A DNA stretch of 43,878 nt, taken from NCBI GenBank assembly GCA_902493335.1, contig CABUPJ010000028.1:1-43878 (forward strand), given 5' to 3'. Below are positions 13,179 to 22,043 of the stretch, piece after piece. Source of the DNA: an uncultured Porphyromonadaceae bacterium. GTDB lineage: Bacteria > Bacteroidota > Bacteroidia > Bacteroidales > Muribaculaceae. Made by a program: the position numbers and the translations under genes. Each line of letters opens with the position of its first letter. Position 1 is the stretch's first letter. A model generated the notes under the pieces. It made no database searches. It was not told the origin of the DNA and saw only the letters and a list, made by a program, of their open reading frames with translations.

Positions 13179-15758
13179 TTATTTCACGAACTTGACTGTC
13201 TTGGTGTCAGAAGCTGTAGCGGCCTTGACGACGTATACGCCGGCGGGAAGCGAGGCGATAGAAACGGTCGATGCGGCTGCTGATGCGACTTTGGCGCCGG
13301 CGACATTGTAGATGTCGACTGCTTTGACTGCTTCGTCAGAGATGACGCTTACGTAATCGTCGCTGACTTTGACGGTGAGGCTGCCTGCGACGACAGACTC
13401 GACGCCGTCGGGAAGGTCGATGTCGGTGATTTTGGCCTTGCGTTCAGCTTCGCTCCACTTGCTGTACTCGAGATTGTGGTAGGCGATCTGTCCGCTCCAG
13501 GGCTGGAAGGGAATGTCCTCGTCGTCAGGATCGGTGTATTCGTGTGTCAGGTAGATTGCGTCGAGATACCATGCGCTGCCGAAGCCGTTTTCGCCTGTGA
13601 AGTGGCCGATTTCGTCTGTGTCGATATCCCAGGCCATGAGACCCCAGCCGCGGAAGTTGACGTTGAGCTGGTCGGCTTTGTAGGCAAGGCCGTTGTCTTC
13701 GAAGATACGCATGTAGACACCTGTGTTGCGGTTAGAACCGTCGCCATAGACCCACATCGTTATGATGCCGTCGTTTTTGTCGCGGCGGACTTTGACTGCT
13801 CCATCGGGATTGTGGACGCGCATGTGCCAGTTCTCGTCGGCGTGGTCGGGGTCGAAGCTGTAGACAACGAGGAACGACGAGTTGACGCCATAGAAGGGTG
13901 ATACGCCGATATTGGTCGATGCACATTCTTCTTTGATGAAGCCCTTGCTCGAGCCTGAGCCGCCGGGAGCCCAGAAACCGGTCTCGTCTTTGAGCTCGTG
14001 GATAATGGTGCTCGAGGTCTTTTCGCGATATTCGGTGAGGAAGCGGAAGGCTGTGCCTGTGCCTACGTTGCCCGAAAGGTCGGTAAGACCGTCGGCGACT
14101 GTGACAAGAACGGCGCAGTCGGTGGCGTAGTCTTCATGGGTGAGGAAGTGGAGCACAGAGGCGCCGCCGATGACAGCGTGGGTGATTGTGCCTTCATATA
14201 CTTTGCCGGCAGCGTCTTTGACGGTGATGAGGCCGGTGTGGTCTTCGTCATCGTTCCAGACAATAGCTTCGTTGAATTCGACGCGGACGGGCGGACGCTG
14301 GGTGTAGAGAGCTTCGCCGTCGGCAGCGGGATAGGTTGTCACGACATAGGGAGCTTCGGTGTCGGGCTCGGCCATAGTGAAGGTGAGCACATAGTCACCG
14401 CCTTCGACGCCGTCGTTGTCACCGTCGAGAAGCATGTTGGTCTGGCTGTTGCGTGCGATGCTGCCGTCGATCTTCAGGTTATATTCCCAAAGGGCTTCGA
14501 GCTGGCTGACATTGATCTGCAGTGTGTAGTCATTGATCCACTCGGTTGTGATGATGCCGTCGTTGTCGATAGAGAGAGCCTGGTCGACTGTCTCACGGAT
14601 CATGTTGCGCGAGAATGTGATGACGATGGGTTCGACGGCCTCGACAGAGCTGAGGTCTGTCAGAGAAACAGAGCTGACGATAGCGGGCATTGTGTTGGTG
14701 AGGGCTATGTCGCAGTGGGTGATATAGTCGGCTGAAGTCTCGCCGCCGGCAAGGATGGTCACGCTCTTGGTAGCGGGTTCAAAGCCGGGAGCGCTGAATT
14801 CGAGGGTATACTCTTTGCCTGCCTCAAGGCCTTCGAAGAGGAAGAAGCCGTTGTGGATGAGGTTGGGGTTTTTGGTATATTTATAGAAGAGACCGTCGTA
14901 AGTGTCGGTGTTGTATTCGAGATCGGTGCCCTGTACTTTGATGGTGGCGCCGTTGAGGGGCTGATTGTTCTCCGAGTTGCTGACAACGCCGGTGAGCATT
15001 GTCTGCGAGGGAACTTCGAGATTGCGGTATTTCAGGATTGTCTGGAATGCTGCGAGGGCCTCGATGCGTTTATATTCGTTGTTGATGTTGCGCTGCTGCT
15101 GAGAGGCGATTGTGTGGTAGCCGGCCTCGCTGAGTATCGACGCCATGTTGGTGCGGCGGTTGACAGAGAGGTAGGGATACTGGTTTTCGTGGGTCTGCGA
15201 AGCTTTGTCATACCAGCAGCGGTCATGCCAGTTGCCGCGTGACTTGACGCCCATGGCGCCGGCGAGGTTGGGCTCGAGGATGTCGCCGAAGGCTTTGCCG
15301 CCCTTGGGCTCTTTCTCGATGTCGACGCCCTCGTTACGCCAGCCGCCGAAGAGAAGCAGAATCTCGTTGGGTGTGGCAGGGTCAGACGATGCGTCAGAGT
15401 GGATGCAGTAGAAGAAGTCGGCGCCATAGGCGTTGGCTTCGTCAGAGCGCTCCTCGAGGCTGACGGTTGTGTTGTCGTCATAACGGCAGAGCTTGACGTT
15501 CTCGTCGGCTATGTCGGTGTAGGTCTTGAGCATGTTTTCGATGCCGAGGGCGACGCGGAGAGTCTTTTCGGCTTCGGAGTAGCCCCAGAGACCGCCGTTC
15601 TCACGGCCCGAGTGACCGGGGTCGATATAGAGCTTGAAATCGCCCCATGCTATTTTCTGTGTGGCGTCGCCGTCCTGGGCGCTGACTGCCGGTGCGGCCA
15701 TCAAAGCCGTTGCTGCGATAAGTGTGGCTTTGGCTATATTTGTGATTGACGTTTTCAT
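13179..15758 (-). CDS. Secreted N-acetylmuramoyl-L-alanine amidase with Ig-like and sorting domains
   Basis: The 859-residue protein has a signal peptide (cut near AVSAQ, residue 28) and an Amidase_3 domain at about 40-245. The zinc and catalytic residues are visible as DPGHSG (His49), a Glu at 62-64, CIHSDAS (His120) and SILSEAGYHT (Glu211). The family cleaves the bond between N-acetylmuramic acid and L-alanine in peptidoglycan. A carboxypeptidase-regulatory-like beta domain follows (about 255-345), then Ig-like domains (about 355-580), a carbohydrate-binding-like jelly-roll region (about 590-770), and a C-terminal domain ending AGVYVVKAATASDTKTVKFV, typical of type IX secretion cargo. It is the second gene of an operon, 9 nt after the PD40 gene. 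Similar proteins are sometimes labelled xanthan lyase, but the amidase motif is clear here. Confidence 0.92.
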   Translation of the reverse strand: MKTSITNIAKATLIAATALMAAPAVSAQDGDATQKIAWGDFKLYIDPGHSGRENGGLWGYSEAEKTLRVALGIENMLKTYTDIADENVKLCRYDDNTTVSLEERSDEANAYGADFFYCIHSDASSDPATPNEILLLFGGWRNEGVDIEKEPKGGKAFGDILEPNLAGAMGVKSRGNWHDRCWYDKASQTHENQYPYLSVNRRTNMASILSEAGYHTIASQQQRNINNEYKRIEALAAFQTILKYRNLEVPSQTMLTGVVSNSENNQPLNGATIKVQGTDLEYNTDTYDGLFYKYTKNPNLIHNGFFLFEGLEAGKEYTLEFSAPGFEPATKSVTILAGGETSADYITHCDIALTNTMPAIVSSVSLTDLSSVEAVEPIVITFSRNMIRETVDQALSIDNDGIITTEWINDYTLQINVSQLEALWEYNLKIDGSIARNSQTNMLLDGDNDGVEGGDYVLTFTMAEPDTEAPYVVTTYPAADGEALYTQRPPVRVEFNEAIVWNDDEDHTGLITVKDAAGKVYEGTITHAVIGGASVLHFLTHEDYATDCAVLVTVADGLTDLSGNVGTGTAFRFLTEYREKTSSTIIHELKDETGFWAPGGSGSSKGFIKEECASTNIGVSPFYGVNSSFLVVYSFDPDHADENWHMRVHNPDGAVKVRRDKNDGIITMWVYGDGSNRNTGVYMRIFEDNGLAYKADQLNVNFRGWGLMAWDIDTDEIGHFTGENGFGSAWYLDAIYLTHEYTDPDDEDIPFQPWSGQIAYHNLEYSKWSEAERKAKITDIDLPDGVESVVAGSLTVKVSDDYVSVISDEAVKAVDIYNVAGAKVASAAASTVSIASLPAGVYVVKAATASDTKTVKFVK

Positions 15759-15767
15759 TGGGCGCAG

Positions 15768-16619
15768 TTATTTGAGGTTGACAACATAGATGGCTGCGTC
15801 GGCAGCGTTCTCGAATGCGACTTTGCGGCCGTCGGGCGATACAGACGGAGTCATCGGTATCATGTCGGCGCGGCGGGTGATGACTGAGGTCTTGCCGCTG
15901 GCGGTGTCGACAGATTTGAGTTGTGAGGCTGTGAATCTCTCGCCGTTGTCTTCGACGACAGTGTAGACGAGGGTCTTGCTGTCGGGCAGCCATGAGGCGT
16001 GAGAGCCTTTGCCGAGCGAGCGGAGACCGCTGCCGTCGGCGTTGATAAGCCACATGCCCTTGCCGGGAATCTGGAATGCGATTTTGCTGCCGTCAGGCGA
16101 GAGGGCCGGATTGATGACGGTCTTGCCGGCGAACTCGTTGAGAGCCTTGATTTCTTTGGCCGCTTTGGTCGGACGGGCGAGCATCACCGAGTAGATGTCA
16201 GTGGCGCCCGAGCGGGCTTTGAGACGGGGAGAAACGGCTTCGCGGCTTTTGGCGACGAGCACTTTCGATGTGCCGCGGTTGACGTCAAACGATTTGATTT
16301 CGTGGAACACGCGGCCGTTCTCGATGATGTTGTTGCGGCTGATGATGGCAGCGCCGTCTTCGGTCCAGGTCATATTATAGCCTGTGCCGGCCTCGCGGGT
16401 GAGCTGACGCAGGGCTGTGCCGTCGGCGTTGGCGACGAGGATGCCGGTGTAATTGTCGGTCGTCACTGCGATTTTAGATCCGTCGGGCGACCATACCGGA
16501 GCCATAAGACCGCCGGGGGTCGACAGCAACTTCACGGGTGCGCCGTCGCTCTGTACCTGAGCGCCTGCGACACCGCCGATGGCCATGAGGGCCACAGCTA
16601 AGAAGAAATGCTTTTTCAT
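15768..16619 (-). CDS. Secreted TolB-like PD40 beta-propeller protein
   Basis: The 283-residue protein has a signal peptide (MKKHFFLAVALMAIGGVAGA) and repeated propeller blades marked by WSPDGSKIAV, LSPDGSKIAF, WLPDSKTLVY and VSPDGRKVAF. These are PD40 repeats as in TolB, which form a protein- or sugar-binding beta-propeller in the periplasm. There is no catalytic residue pattern. It is the first gene of a two-gene operon with the secreted amidase (9-nt gap), so it may assist or control cell-wall cleavage; that link is inferred from the operon only. A -7-like TACTTTTG lies at 16729-16736 on the minus strand, without a good -33. Confidence 0.9.
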   Translation of the reverse strand: MKKHFFLAVALMAIGGVAGAQVQSDGAPVKLLSTPGGLMAPVWSPDGSKIAVTTDNYTGILVANADGTALRQLTREAGTGYNMTWTEDGAAIISRNNIIENGRVFHEIKSFDVNRGTSKVLVAKSREAVSPRLKARSGATDIYSVMLARPTKAAKEIKALNEFAGKTVINPALSPDGSKIAFQIPGKGMWLINADGSGLRSLGKGSHASWLPDSKTLVYTVVEDNGERFTASQLKSVDTASGKTSVITRRADMIPMTPSVSPDGRKVAFENAADAAIYVVNLK

Positions 16620-16848
16620 AAGGTGATGATTTGGGTTAATTGATTTATTTGTTTGGTGTTGATTGTTTTTGCGGTTTAAGGTAGTGCGGTTGATTTAAGG
16701 TGAGCGCTTTGAGCGGACTTTATTTTTACAAAAGTAATGAAATCGTTAGGATTTATCTAATTATTTTTTAAATTATTAACAGATGTTGCCATAATTTTAC
16801 TTTTTATGTGAAAATGTTAAAGGTCAACGGTCTTGAAATTAGTGGCTC

Positions 16849-17544
16849 TCAACGGTTTGTCGCATATTTAATGGCTTTGACGACAATAGGTTCCATCACG
16901 CTGTATCCTTCGACGGTCGGATGAACCATATCGTCGCTGTAGCGAGGGTCCATGGCTCCGCCTTCGACGGCCATAGGGCTGTAATAGTCTACAAAAATGA
17001 TGTTATTGTCGTCGCAGTGCTTTTTCAGCATGGTGTTGAGCGCCGCGATCTGCCGGGGTGCGTCTGTTATTTCGGGGCGCCAGCTGAATCCGGCCGCCGG
17101 CAATACCGAGCAGACGACGGGCGTGATGCCGTGCCAGCGCGCGAGGTCGGTCATCGAGGCGATGTTGTCGGCGATATGCCGCAGTTCGATAGCGCCGTTG
17201 TTGAGGGCTATGTCGTTGATGCCGGCGAGGATGACGACGACTTCGGGCCTGAGGGCTATGACATCCGAGCGGAAGCGTGCGAGCATCTGCGTCGTCACCT
17301 GGGCCGAGATGCCGCGGCATACATAGTTGTTGTCAGTGAAAAACTCAGGGTGTTTTTTATACCAGAAATCGGTAATCGAGTTGCCGATGAATACGGCGAC
17401 GGGTCTGTTTTCAGACGACATGACTTCTGCGTTGGCTGCCGCATAGCGCTCGTGGTTTATCCAGTCGGGCTTCTTGTCGGCGAGGGCGCCCGTCGTAGCC
17501 AGCAGCATGAGAATTGCCGTGATGATATGTCTCGGTTGCTTCAT
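16849..17544 (-). CDS. Secreted SGNH/GDSL-family hydrolase
   Basis: The 231-residue protein has a signal peptide (cut near GALADK) and the four SGNH blocks: FIGNSITDFW (Ser56), CRGIS (Gly), LAGINDIA (Asn110) and DDMVHPT (Asp205, His208). These are serine esterases; many Bacteroidales homologues remove acetyl groups from glycans or act as platelet-activating-factor-acetylhydrolase-like enzymes. The exact ester is unknown. It is a single gene with its own promoter, divergent from the DXS-like gene. Confidence 0.92.
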   Translation of the reverse strand: MKQPRHIITAILMLLATTGALADKKPDWINHERYAAANAEVMSSENRPVAVFIGNSITDFWYKKHPEFFTDNNYVCRGISAQVTTQMLARFRSDVIALRPEVVVILAGINDIALNNGAIELRHIADNIASMTDLARWHGITPVVCSVLPAAGFSWRPEITDAPRQIAALNTMLKKHCDDNNIIFVDYYSPMAVEGGAMDPRYSDDMVHPTVEGYSVMEPIVVKAIKYATNR

Positions 17545-17562
17545 GATATATTATTTCGCAGG

Positions 17563-17594
17563 CAAAGATATGCAACAGAGTCGGGAAAAGCAAA
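17563..17594 (-). promoter_or_regulatory. Promoter of the SGNH hydrolase gene
   Basis: On the minus strand TTTG (17591-17594), 20 nt, TATCTTTG (17563-17570); the ATG follows at 17544. Confidence 0.8.
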
Positions 17595-17677
17595 AAATAA
17601 TTAATAGACCTGATGCCGCGCTAACTTATGGTGTCGCGGGGATGTTGTATAACCATAACTTACAAAGAATGACAATC

Positions 17678-19432
17678 ATGAAATTAAAGGATATAAAATC
17701 GCCCCGTGATATAAAGAATCTTACTGTCGACGAACTCAAATCAATTGCCGCCGAGATGCGTCAGGCCGTGCTCGGGCGGTGTGCCGCCGTCAGCGGCCAC
17801 GTCAGTCCCAACCTCGGCGACATCGAGGCAGTGATAGCCCTGCACTATGTATTCGACGCTCCGGTAGACAGCATCGTCTTCGATGTATCGCATCAGGATT
17901 TCGCCCACAAGATGCTTACGGGACGCGTCGACGGATTCATAGATCCGGCATGCTATGGCAGCATCGGCGAGTATACCGACCCGACGGAAAGTCCCGAGTA
18001 TGATATATTCTATGCCGGCCACACTTCGCCGGCAATCAGCCTGTGTGTCGGTCTTGCCAAAGCGTGCCAGCTCCGTGGTGACAGGCATGATATCGTGGCT
18101 TTTGTCGGTGACGGATCACTCAGCGGAGGTGAGGCGTTTGAAGGACTTGACGCCGGTGCGGCTCTCGGCCAGGGTCTTATCGTCGTCATCAATGACAATC
18201 AGATGGCTATCGCCGAGAACCACGGAGGCATCTACGACAACCTGCGGCAACTGCGCGAGACCAACGGCACATCTGACAATAATATCTTCAAGGCGTTCGG
18301 CTACGATTATGTCTATGTGCGCAACGGCAACGACATCTCGTCGCTGATCGCGGCTTTCAAGAGTGTCAAAGGCACATCTCGTCCTGTCGTGGTGCATATC
18401 AACACGCAGAAGGGTCTCGGCTATGTTCCCGCCGAGCGTGACCGCGAGGCATTCCACTGGAGCGTTCCGTTCGACATCGCTTCGGGTCTCCCGCTCAACA
18501 ACAGTGATGCTCCCGACAACGACACCATACTCCGGGATTTCATCATGGGCAAAGCCGCCGCTGATTCGCGTCTGCTTGTCATATCGTCGGCGACACCCGA
18601 CAGCTTCGGCCTCGGCCCCGATGAACGCCGTCTCCTCGGCGACCGCTATATCGACGTGGCTATCGCCGAACAGACGGGGGTGTCTGTCATGGCCGGTGCC
18701 GCCCGCGGCGGCGTCAAGGTCATCTATCCTGTTGTGGCGACATTCCTTCAGCGCGCCTACGACCAGCTGCTTGAAGACTGGGCCATGGATCATTCGCCTG
18801 CGCTCATGCCTGTCGCGGCTACGGGAGTCAGGGGCATACCCGACATGACACATCTCGGCTTCTGGGATATACCGATGATAACATCTATACCCGACATCGT
18901 CTACCTTGCTCCCGCCAACGCCGAGGAGCTAAAAGCGATGCTCGACTGGGGCATCGCGCAGGACAAATACAAGGTAGCCGTGAGAGTCCCGACCTATTCA
19001 TACGAACACGCCGACTATGACGTCGATACGGATTACTCCAAGCTTGACCGCTTCAAGATGCTCAAACGCGGCAGCCGTGTCGCGGTCATAGGTGTCGGCG
19101 ACTTCCTCGTCAAAGGCCGCCAGCTCGTGTCGGCGCTCGCCGGAGCAGGCATCGACGCCACTCTTATCAACCCGCGCTTTGTCTCGGGTGTAGACCGTGA
19201 AATGCTCGCGTCTCTGAAGGATGGCCACAGCGTCGTGGTGACTATCGAAGACGGCTCGCTCGAAGGAGGCTTCGGTCAGCGCGTTGCTTCGGCTCTCGGC
19301 GACACGGGTCTTAAGGTTCTTAACTTCGGCCTTGCCAAGAAGTTTGTCGACCGCTATGACGTCGCCCGACTCGAGTCAGACAATAACCTCGACATCGACA
19401 CGATGCTCGCCCGCGTCCTCGCAATTGCTTAA
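17678..19432 (+). CDS. Short DXS-like (1-deoxyxylulose-5-phosphate synthase) paralogue
   Basis: This ThDP enzyme of the DXS/transketolase family is 584 residues from the ATG at 17678; ATG at 17669 is equally possible, and a longer frame starting at 17474 is not supported. DXS hallmarks are present: SGHVSPNLG, FDVSHQDFAHKMLTGR, AGHTSPAIS, the ThDP motif VGDGSLSGGEAFEG ending in NDNQMAIAEN, GLGYVPAERD, and the catalytic glutamate in IAEQ. Compared from memory with E. coli DXS, residues that hold the glyceraldehyde-3-phosphate phosphate group differ: Tyr of the IYSTFLQ segment (here PVVATFLQ), Arg420 and Asp427 (here AATGVRGIPDMTH), Arg478 of YPRG (here VPTY) and His of AEQH (here AEQT). It is also about 40 residues shorter. 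It is therefore probably a paralogue with another acceptor rather than the housekeeping enzyme. Confidence 0.85.
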   Translation: MKLKDIKSPRDIKNLTVDELKSIAAEMRQAVLGRCAAVSGHVSPNLGDIEAVIALHYVFDAPVDSIVFDVSHQDFAHKMLTGRVDGFIDPACYGSIGEYTDPTESPEYDIFYAGHTSPAISLCVGLAKACQLRGDRHDIVAFVGDGSLSGGEAFEGLDAGAALGQGLIVVINDNQMAIAENHGGIYDNLRQLRETNGTSDNNIFKAFGYDYVYVRNGNDISSLIAAFKSVKGTSRPVVVHINTQKGLGYVPAERDREAFHWSVPFDIASGLPLNNSDAPDNDTILRDFIMGKAAADSRLLVISSATPDSFGLGPDERRLLGDRYIDVAIAEQTGVSVMAGAARGGVKVIYPVVATFLQRAYDQLLEDWAMDHSPALMPVAATGVRGIPDMTHLGFWDIPMITSIPDIVYLAPANAEELKAMLDWGIAQDKYKVAVRVPTYSYEHADYDVDTDYSKLDRFKMLKRGSRVAVIGVGDFLVKGRQLVSALAGAGIDATLINPRFVSGVDREMLASLKDGHSVVVTIEDGSLEGGFGQRVASALGDTGLKVLNFGLAKKFVDRYDVARLESDNNLDIDTMLARVLAIA

Positions 19433-19459
19433 TGCAATGCACAATGCATAATGCACAAT
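19431..19459. repeat. Short tandem AATGCAY heptamers
   Basis: Four near-identical units (AATGC, AATGCAC, AATGCAT, AATGCAC) follow one another directly after the DXS-like stop and before its terminator. This is a simple intergenic tandem repeat, probably from replication slippage. Confidence 0.65.
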
Positions 19460-19479
19460 CATTAGATTAATAAATAATT

Positions 19480-19517
19480 ACAGCGCTGCCGTGACTTCCC
19501 GCGACAGCGCTGTTTTT
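19480..19517 (+). terminator. Terminator after the DXS-like gene
   Basis: ACAGCGCTG (19480-19488) pairs with CAGCGCTGT (19505-19513), followed by TTTT. It also lies downstream of the convergent MATE gene. Confidence 0.8.
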
Positions 19518-19530
19518 GTAAACAAATCCC

Positions 19531-19560
19531 AATTTGACTAATTTGTCCAATTAGCCCAAT
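19531..19560. repeat. Degenerate 9-bp tandem repeat AATTTGNCY
   Basis: AATTTGACT, AATTTGTCC, AATTAGCCC and AAT follow with exact 9-bp spacing between the DXS-like terminator and the MATE stop. The same repeat appears at 43776-43802, again as about three units in non-coding DNA. Confidence 0.65.
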
Positions 19561-19580
19561 ACCTTGGATGTAATTCAAAA

Positions 19581-20921
19581 TTACCTGCGTAGCAAGTAGA
19601 CAATCCCGATGACGGCGAGGGTCAGCATCTCAGAGACGGGTATGGCAAGCCACAGGCCGGCTGCGCCGATGAAGCGCGGCAGGAATATAAAGCCCGGCAC
19701 CATGAATATCACACCGCGCAGCAGCATGTAGAAAATCGAGAGTCCGGCCTGTTCACGGCTCTGATAATAGCCTATAAAAGTGATGTTCGGAGCGAAAAAC
19801 ATGGCGCAGATGCCAAGTATCGGCAGACCGTAGACGGCGAGTGCCCACGCTGGTTCTGCCTGACCGAGGAAAATGCTTGTCAATGGCGCCGCTCCGGCCC
19901 ACATGCCGCCGGAGATGATAATACCGCAGACACATGATGTGACGAGGGCTATCTTCAGTGCCTGTCTGACGCGGTCGTGATATCCGGCTCCGTAGTTGTA
20001 GCTGATTATAGGCTGCGACGACTGGGCCACGGCGTTGCTGATCGAGAATATCAGCGGGAAAAGGTAACAGCCGATGCTGAAGGCGGCCACACCGGCTTCA
20101 CCGAGATATGACAGAAACATATAATTGCCTGTAACCATCATTATGCCGATGGCGAGTTCGGCGATAAAGGTGGCGAGTCCTATCTTCATCATATAGGCGG
20201 TGTTGCGCAGCGACAGACGCAATGATTTGGCCGACAGCTTGAGCCGGTAGAATTTCAGCTTGTCAGAGAAGAAGATGAAATAGGCGAGTACCATCACGCC
20301 GGCGACGATGCATGAGATCGACGTGGCTATCGACGCGCCTTTGATGCCCATATCGAGCGGGAACACCATCAGCCAGTCAAGAAATATGTTGAGCACGGCG
20401 GCGACGATCTGCACGCTCATGGCATATTTGGGTGAGCCGTCAAGGCGTATGAGCATCATGCCGGCACACTGCATGTAAAAGAACACCAGTCCGGGGCATA
20501 GCCAGAGCAGGTAGTCTGTCGCGTGTTGCTCGAGCGCCGGGCTGCAGCCGAGCGCATACAGCACCGGACGTGTGAAAAGCAGCGATATGAGTATCACGGC
20601 GCAGAAGATGATCGCGCCGGCGATGTATGCCTGGGTCATGATGATTCTGGCTGCCTTGACGTTTCCCTCGGCGAGTCTGATGCTGCCGATGACCGACGCG
20701 CCGATGCCGAACATCAGGCCGATGCCTGTGCAGAGCAGAAACAGGGGCGCGACGATGTTGATTGCGGCAAGAGCGTTGCTGCCGACACCGTGGCCGACGA
20801 ACATGCCGTCGCAGATGTTCAGCACCGAGTTGAATACCATGCCTATCAGTGTCGGGAAAAACATGGCGGCGAAAAGGCTTTTGATTTTTCCGTTTCCGAA
20901 GTCAAGTTTGTCTCTTTCCAT
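19581..20921 (-). CDS. MATE-family multidrug/cation antiporter
   Basis: The 446-residue inner-membrane protein has twelve predicted membrane spans in two similar bundles. MATE features include MFFPTLIGMVFNSVLNICDG in helix 1, GIGLMFGIGAS in helix 2, and SISNAVAQSSQPIISYNYGA in the second half. The family exports drugs or metabolites in exchange for Na+ or H+; this copy resembles the MepA/DinF-like branch. A TAACTTTG at 20944-20951 is a candidate -7, but the -33 is not evident. It is divergent from an AraC-type regulator 143 bp away, so regulator and transporter are likely a pair. The exported compound is unknown. Confidence 0.95.
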   Translation of the reverse strand: MERDKLDFGNGKIKSLFAAMFFPTLIGMVFNSVLNICDGMFVGHGVGSNALAAINIVAPLFLLCTGIGLMFGIGASVIGSIRLAEGNVKAARIIMTQAYIAGAIIFCAVILISLLFTRPVLYALGCSPALEQHATDYLLWLCPGLVFFYMQCAGMMLIRLDGSPKYAMSVQIVAAVLNIFLDWLMVFPLDMGIKGASIATSISCIVAGVMVLAYFIFFSDKLKFYRLKLSAKSLRLSLRNTAYMMKIGLATFIAELAIGIMMVTGNYMFLSYLGEAGVAAFSIGCYLFPLIFSISNAVAQSSQPIISYNYGAGYHDRVRQALKIALVTSCVCGIIISGGMWAGAAPLTSIFLGQAEPAWALAVYGLPILGICAMFFAPNITFIGYYQSREQAGLSIFYMLLRGVIFMVPGFIFLPRFIGAAGLWLAIPVSEMLTLAVIGIVYLLRR

Positions 20922-21064
20922 ATAGAGTGTGTTTGTTGGCCTGCAAAGTTACGAACTTATAGCATAGCGGATGTGGTGTAAATCAACACTGATATGGTAG
21001 TTTTTATAACAAAAGGTTTCGATAGCACGTTAAATATAGTAAATTTGCACAAAAATGATGATTT

Positions 21065-21922
21065 ATGACATCGAGAGACAGGGCATACGGGCGATATTCA
21101 TTTATCAGCGGCACAACAGACGGCACGATGTGGCCGACAGGACGACCGCTATTGACAGACGGCTGTCTGATAATGTTTTGCGAGAACGGGAGCGCCGAGT
21201 TTTCGATAAATTCGCGCAGCTGTACGCAGCGATCGGGCTGTTTGACACTGATAACGTTCGACATGGTGGTCGTGCCGGTCTCAGTGTCAGATGATTTCAA
21301 GGCGCGCTTCCTTTCGATAGACTTCGACGCGACACAGGATCTTTTCTTTCTTGTGACGTCAAACCGTTTGTGGGATTTCATTTATAAATCACCTGTCTGT
21401 GCGCTGACAGATTCTCTTGCCAGGGCTGTCGCGCGGTGGTATGACACACTCGGATGGATATCAGCCAACTGCTCTGATGTCATAAGAGACAGGATGATGC
21501 GACGCGAGGCCGAGAATTTCATGACGGCCATGACAGAACTGGTCGAGACACGGCTCGGCAGCCTCGGAGATGGCCCGCAGAAAAACAGGGCGTGGGCGCT
21601 CACCAATGATTTTGTCGCCCTACTCAACCGCCATTATGCCAGACATCACGATGTCGCCTTTTATGCCGGACGTCTCAACGTGACACCAAACTATCTCAAC
21701 ATAATCAGCAAACGCAACACCGGCACGACGGCAAAGGAGCAGATAAATCTTCAGATAGGGCTTGTCGTCAGAATGTTGCTTGACACAACGGATCTGTCTG
21801 TAAAGCAGATTGCCTCGCGGCTGCATTATGATGATCCGTCGTATCTGTGCCGCATATTCAGAAAGCAGACCGGCATGTCTCCGCTCGAGTATCGTCATAG
21901 CACACGGCAGAAACGAAGATAA
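21065..21922 (+). CDS. AraC-family transcriptional regulator
   Basis: The 285-residue protein has the C-terminal double helix-turn-helix of the AraC/XylS family: DVAFYAGRLNVTPNYLNIIS then LSVKQIASRLHYDDPSYLCR, ending IFRKQTGMSPLEYRHS. The N-terminal 170 residues would bind ligand or mediate dimerisation and show no clear cupin motif; they are unusually rich in Cys, Asp and Arg. A TAAATTTG -7 element at 21040-21047 with a TTTC at 21017-21020 (19-nt spacing) gives a short leader and supports ATG at 21065. It is divergent from the MATE exporter, its most likely target, and followed 121 nt later by the esterase lipoprotein. Confidence 0.9.
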   Translation: MTSRDRAYGRYSFISGTTDGTMWPTGRPLLTDGCLIMFCENGSAEFSINSRSCTQRSGCLTLITFDMVVVPVSVSDDFKARFLSIDFDATQDLFFLVTSNRLWDFIYKSPVCALTDSLARAVARWYDTLGWISANCSDVIRDRMMRREAENFMTAMTELVETRLGSLGDGPQKNRAWALTNDFVALLNRHYARHHDVAFYAGRLNVTPNYLNIISKRNTGTTAKEQINLQIGLVVRMLLDTTDLSVKQIASRLHYDDPSYLCRIFRKQTGMSPLEYRHSTRQKRR

Positions 21923-22043
21923 GCTGAAGCCGCGCAGTCGTGTCGTTCACCACCGGTCTGCGTCAGTTGGCGGTTAAGACTTAAACAATTCCCGAAGTTC
22001 TCGTCTTATAAATATAATAAAACGTTCTAAAGGTATTATATTT

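Noticed and set aside
17474..17677. 68-residue N-terminal extension of the DXS-like protein
   Set aside because: It overlaps the SGNH gene start and its promoter on the other strand and has no counterpart in DXS proteins.
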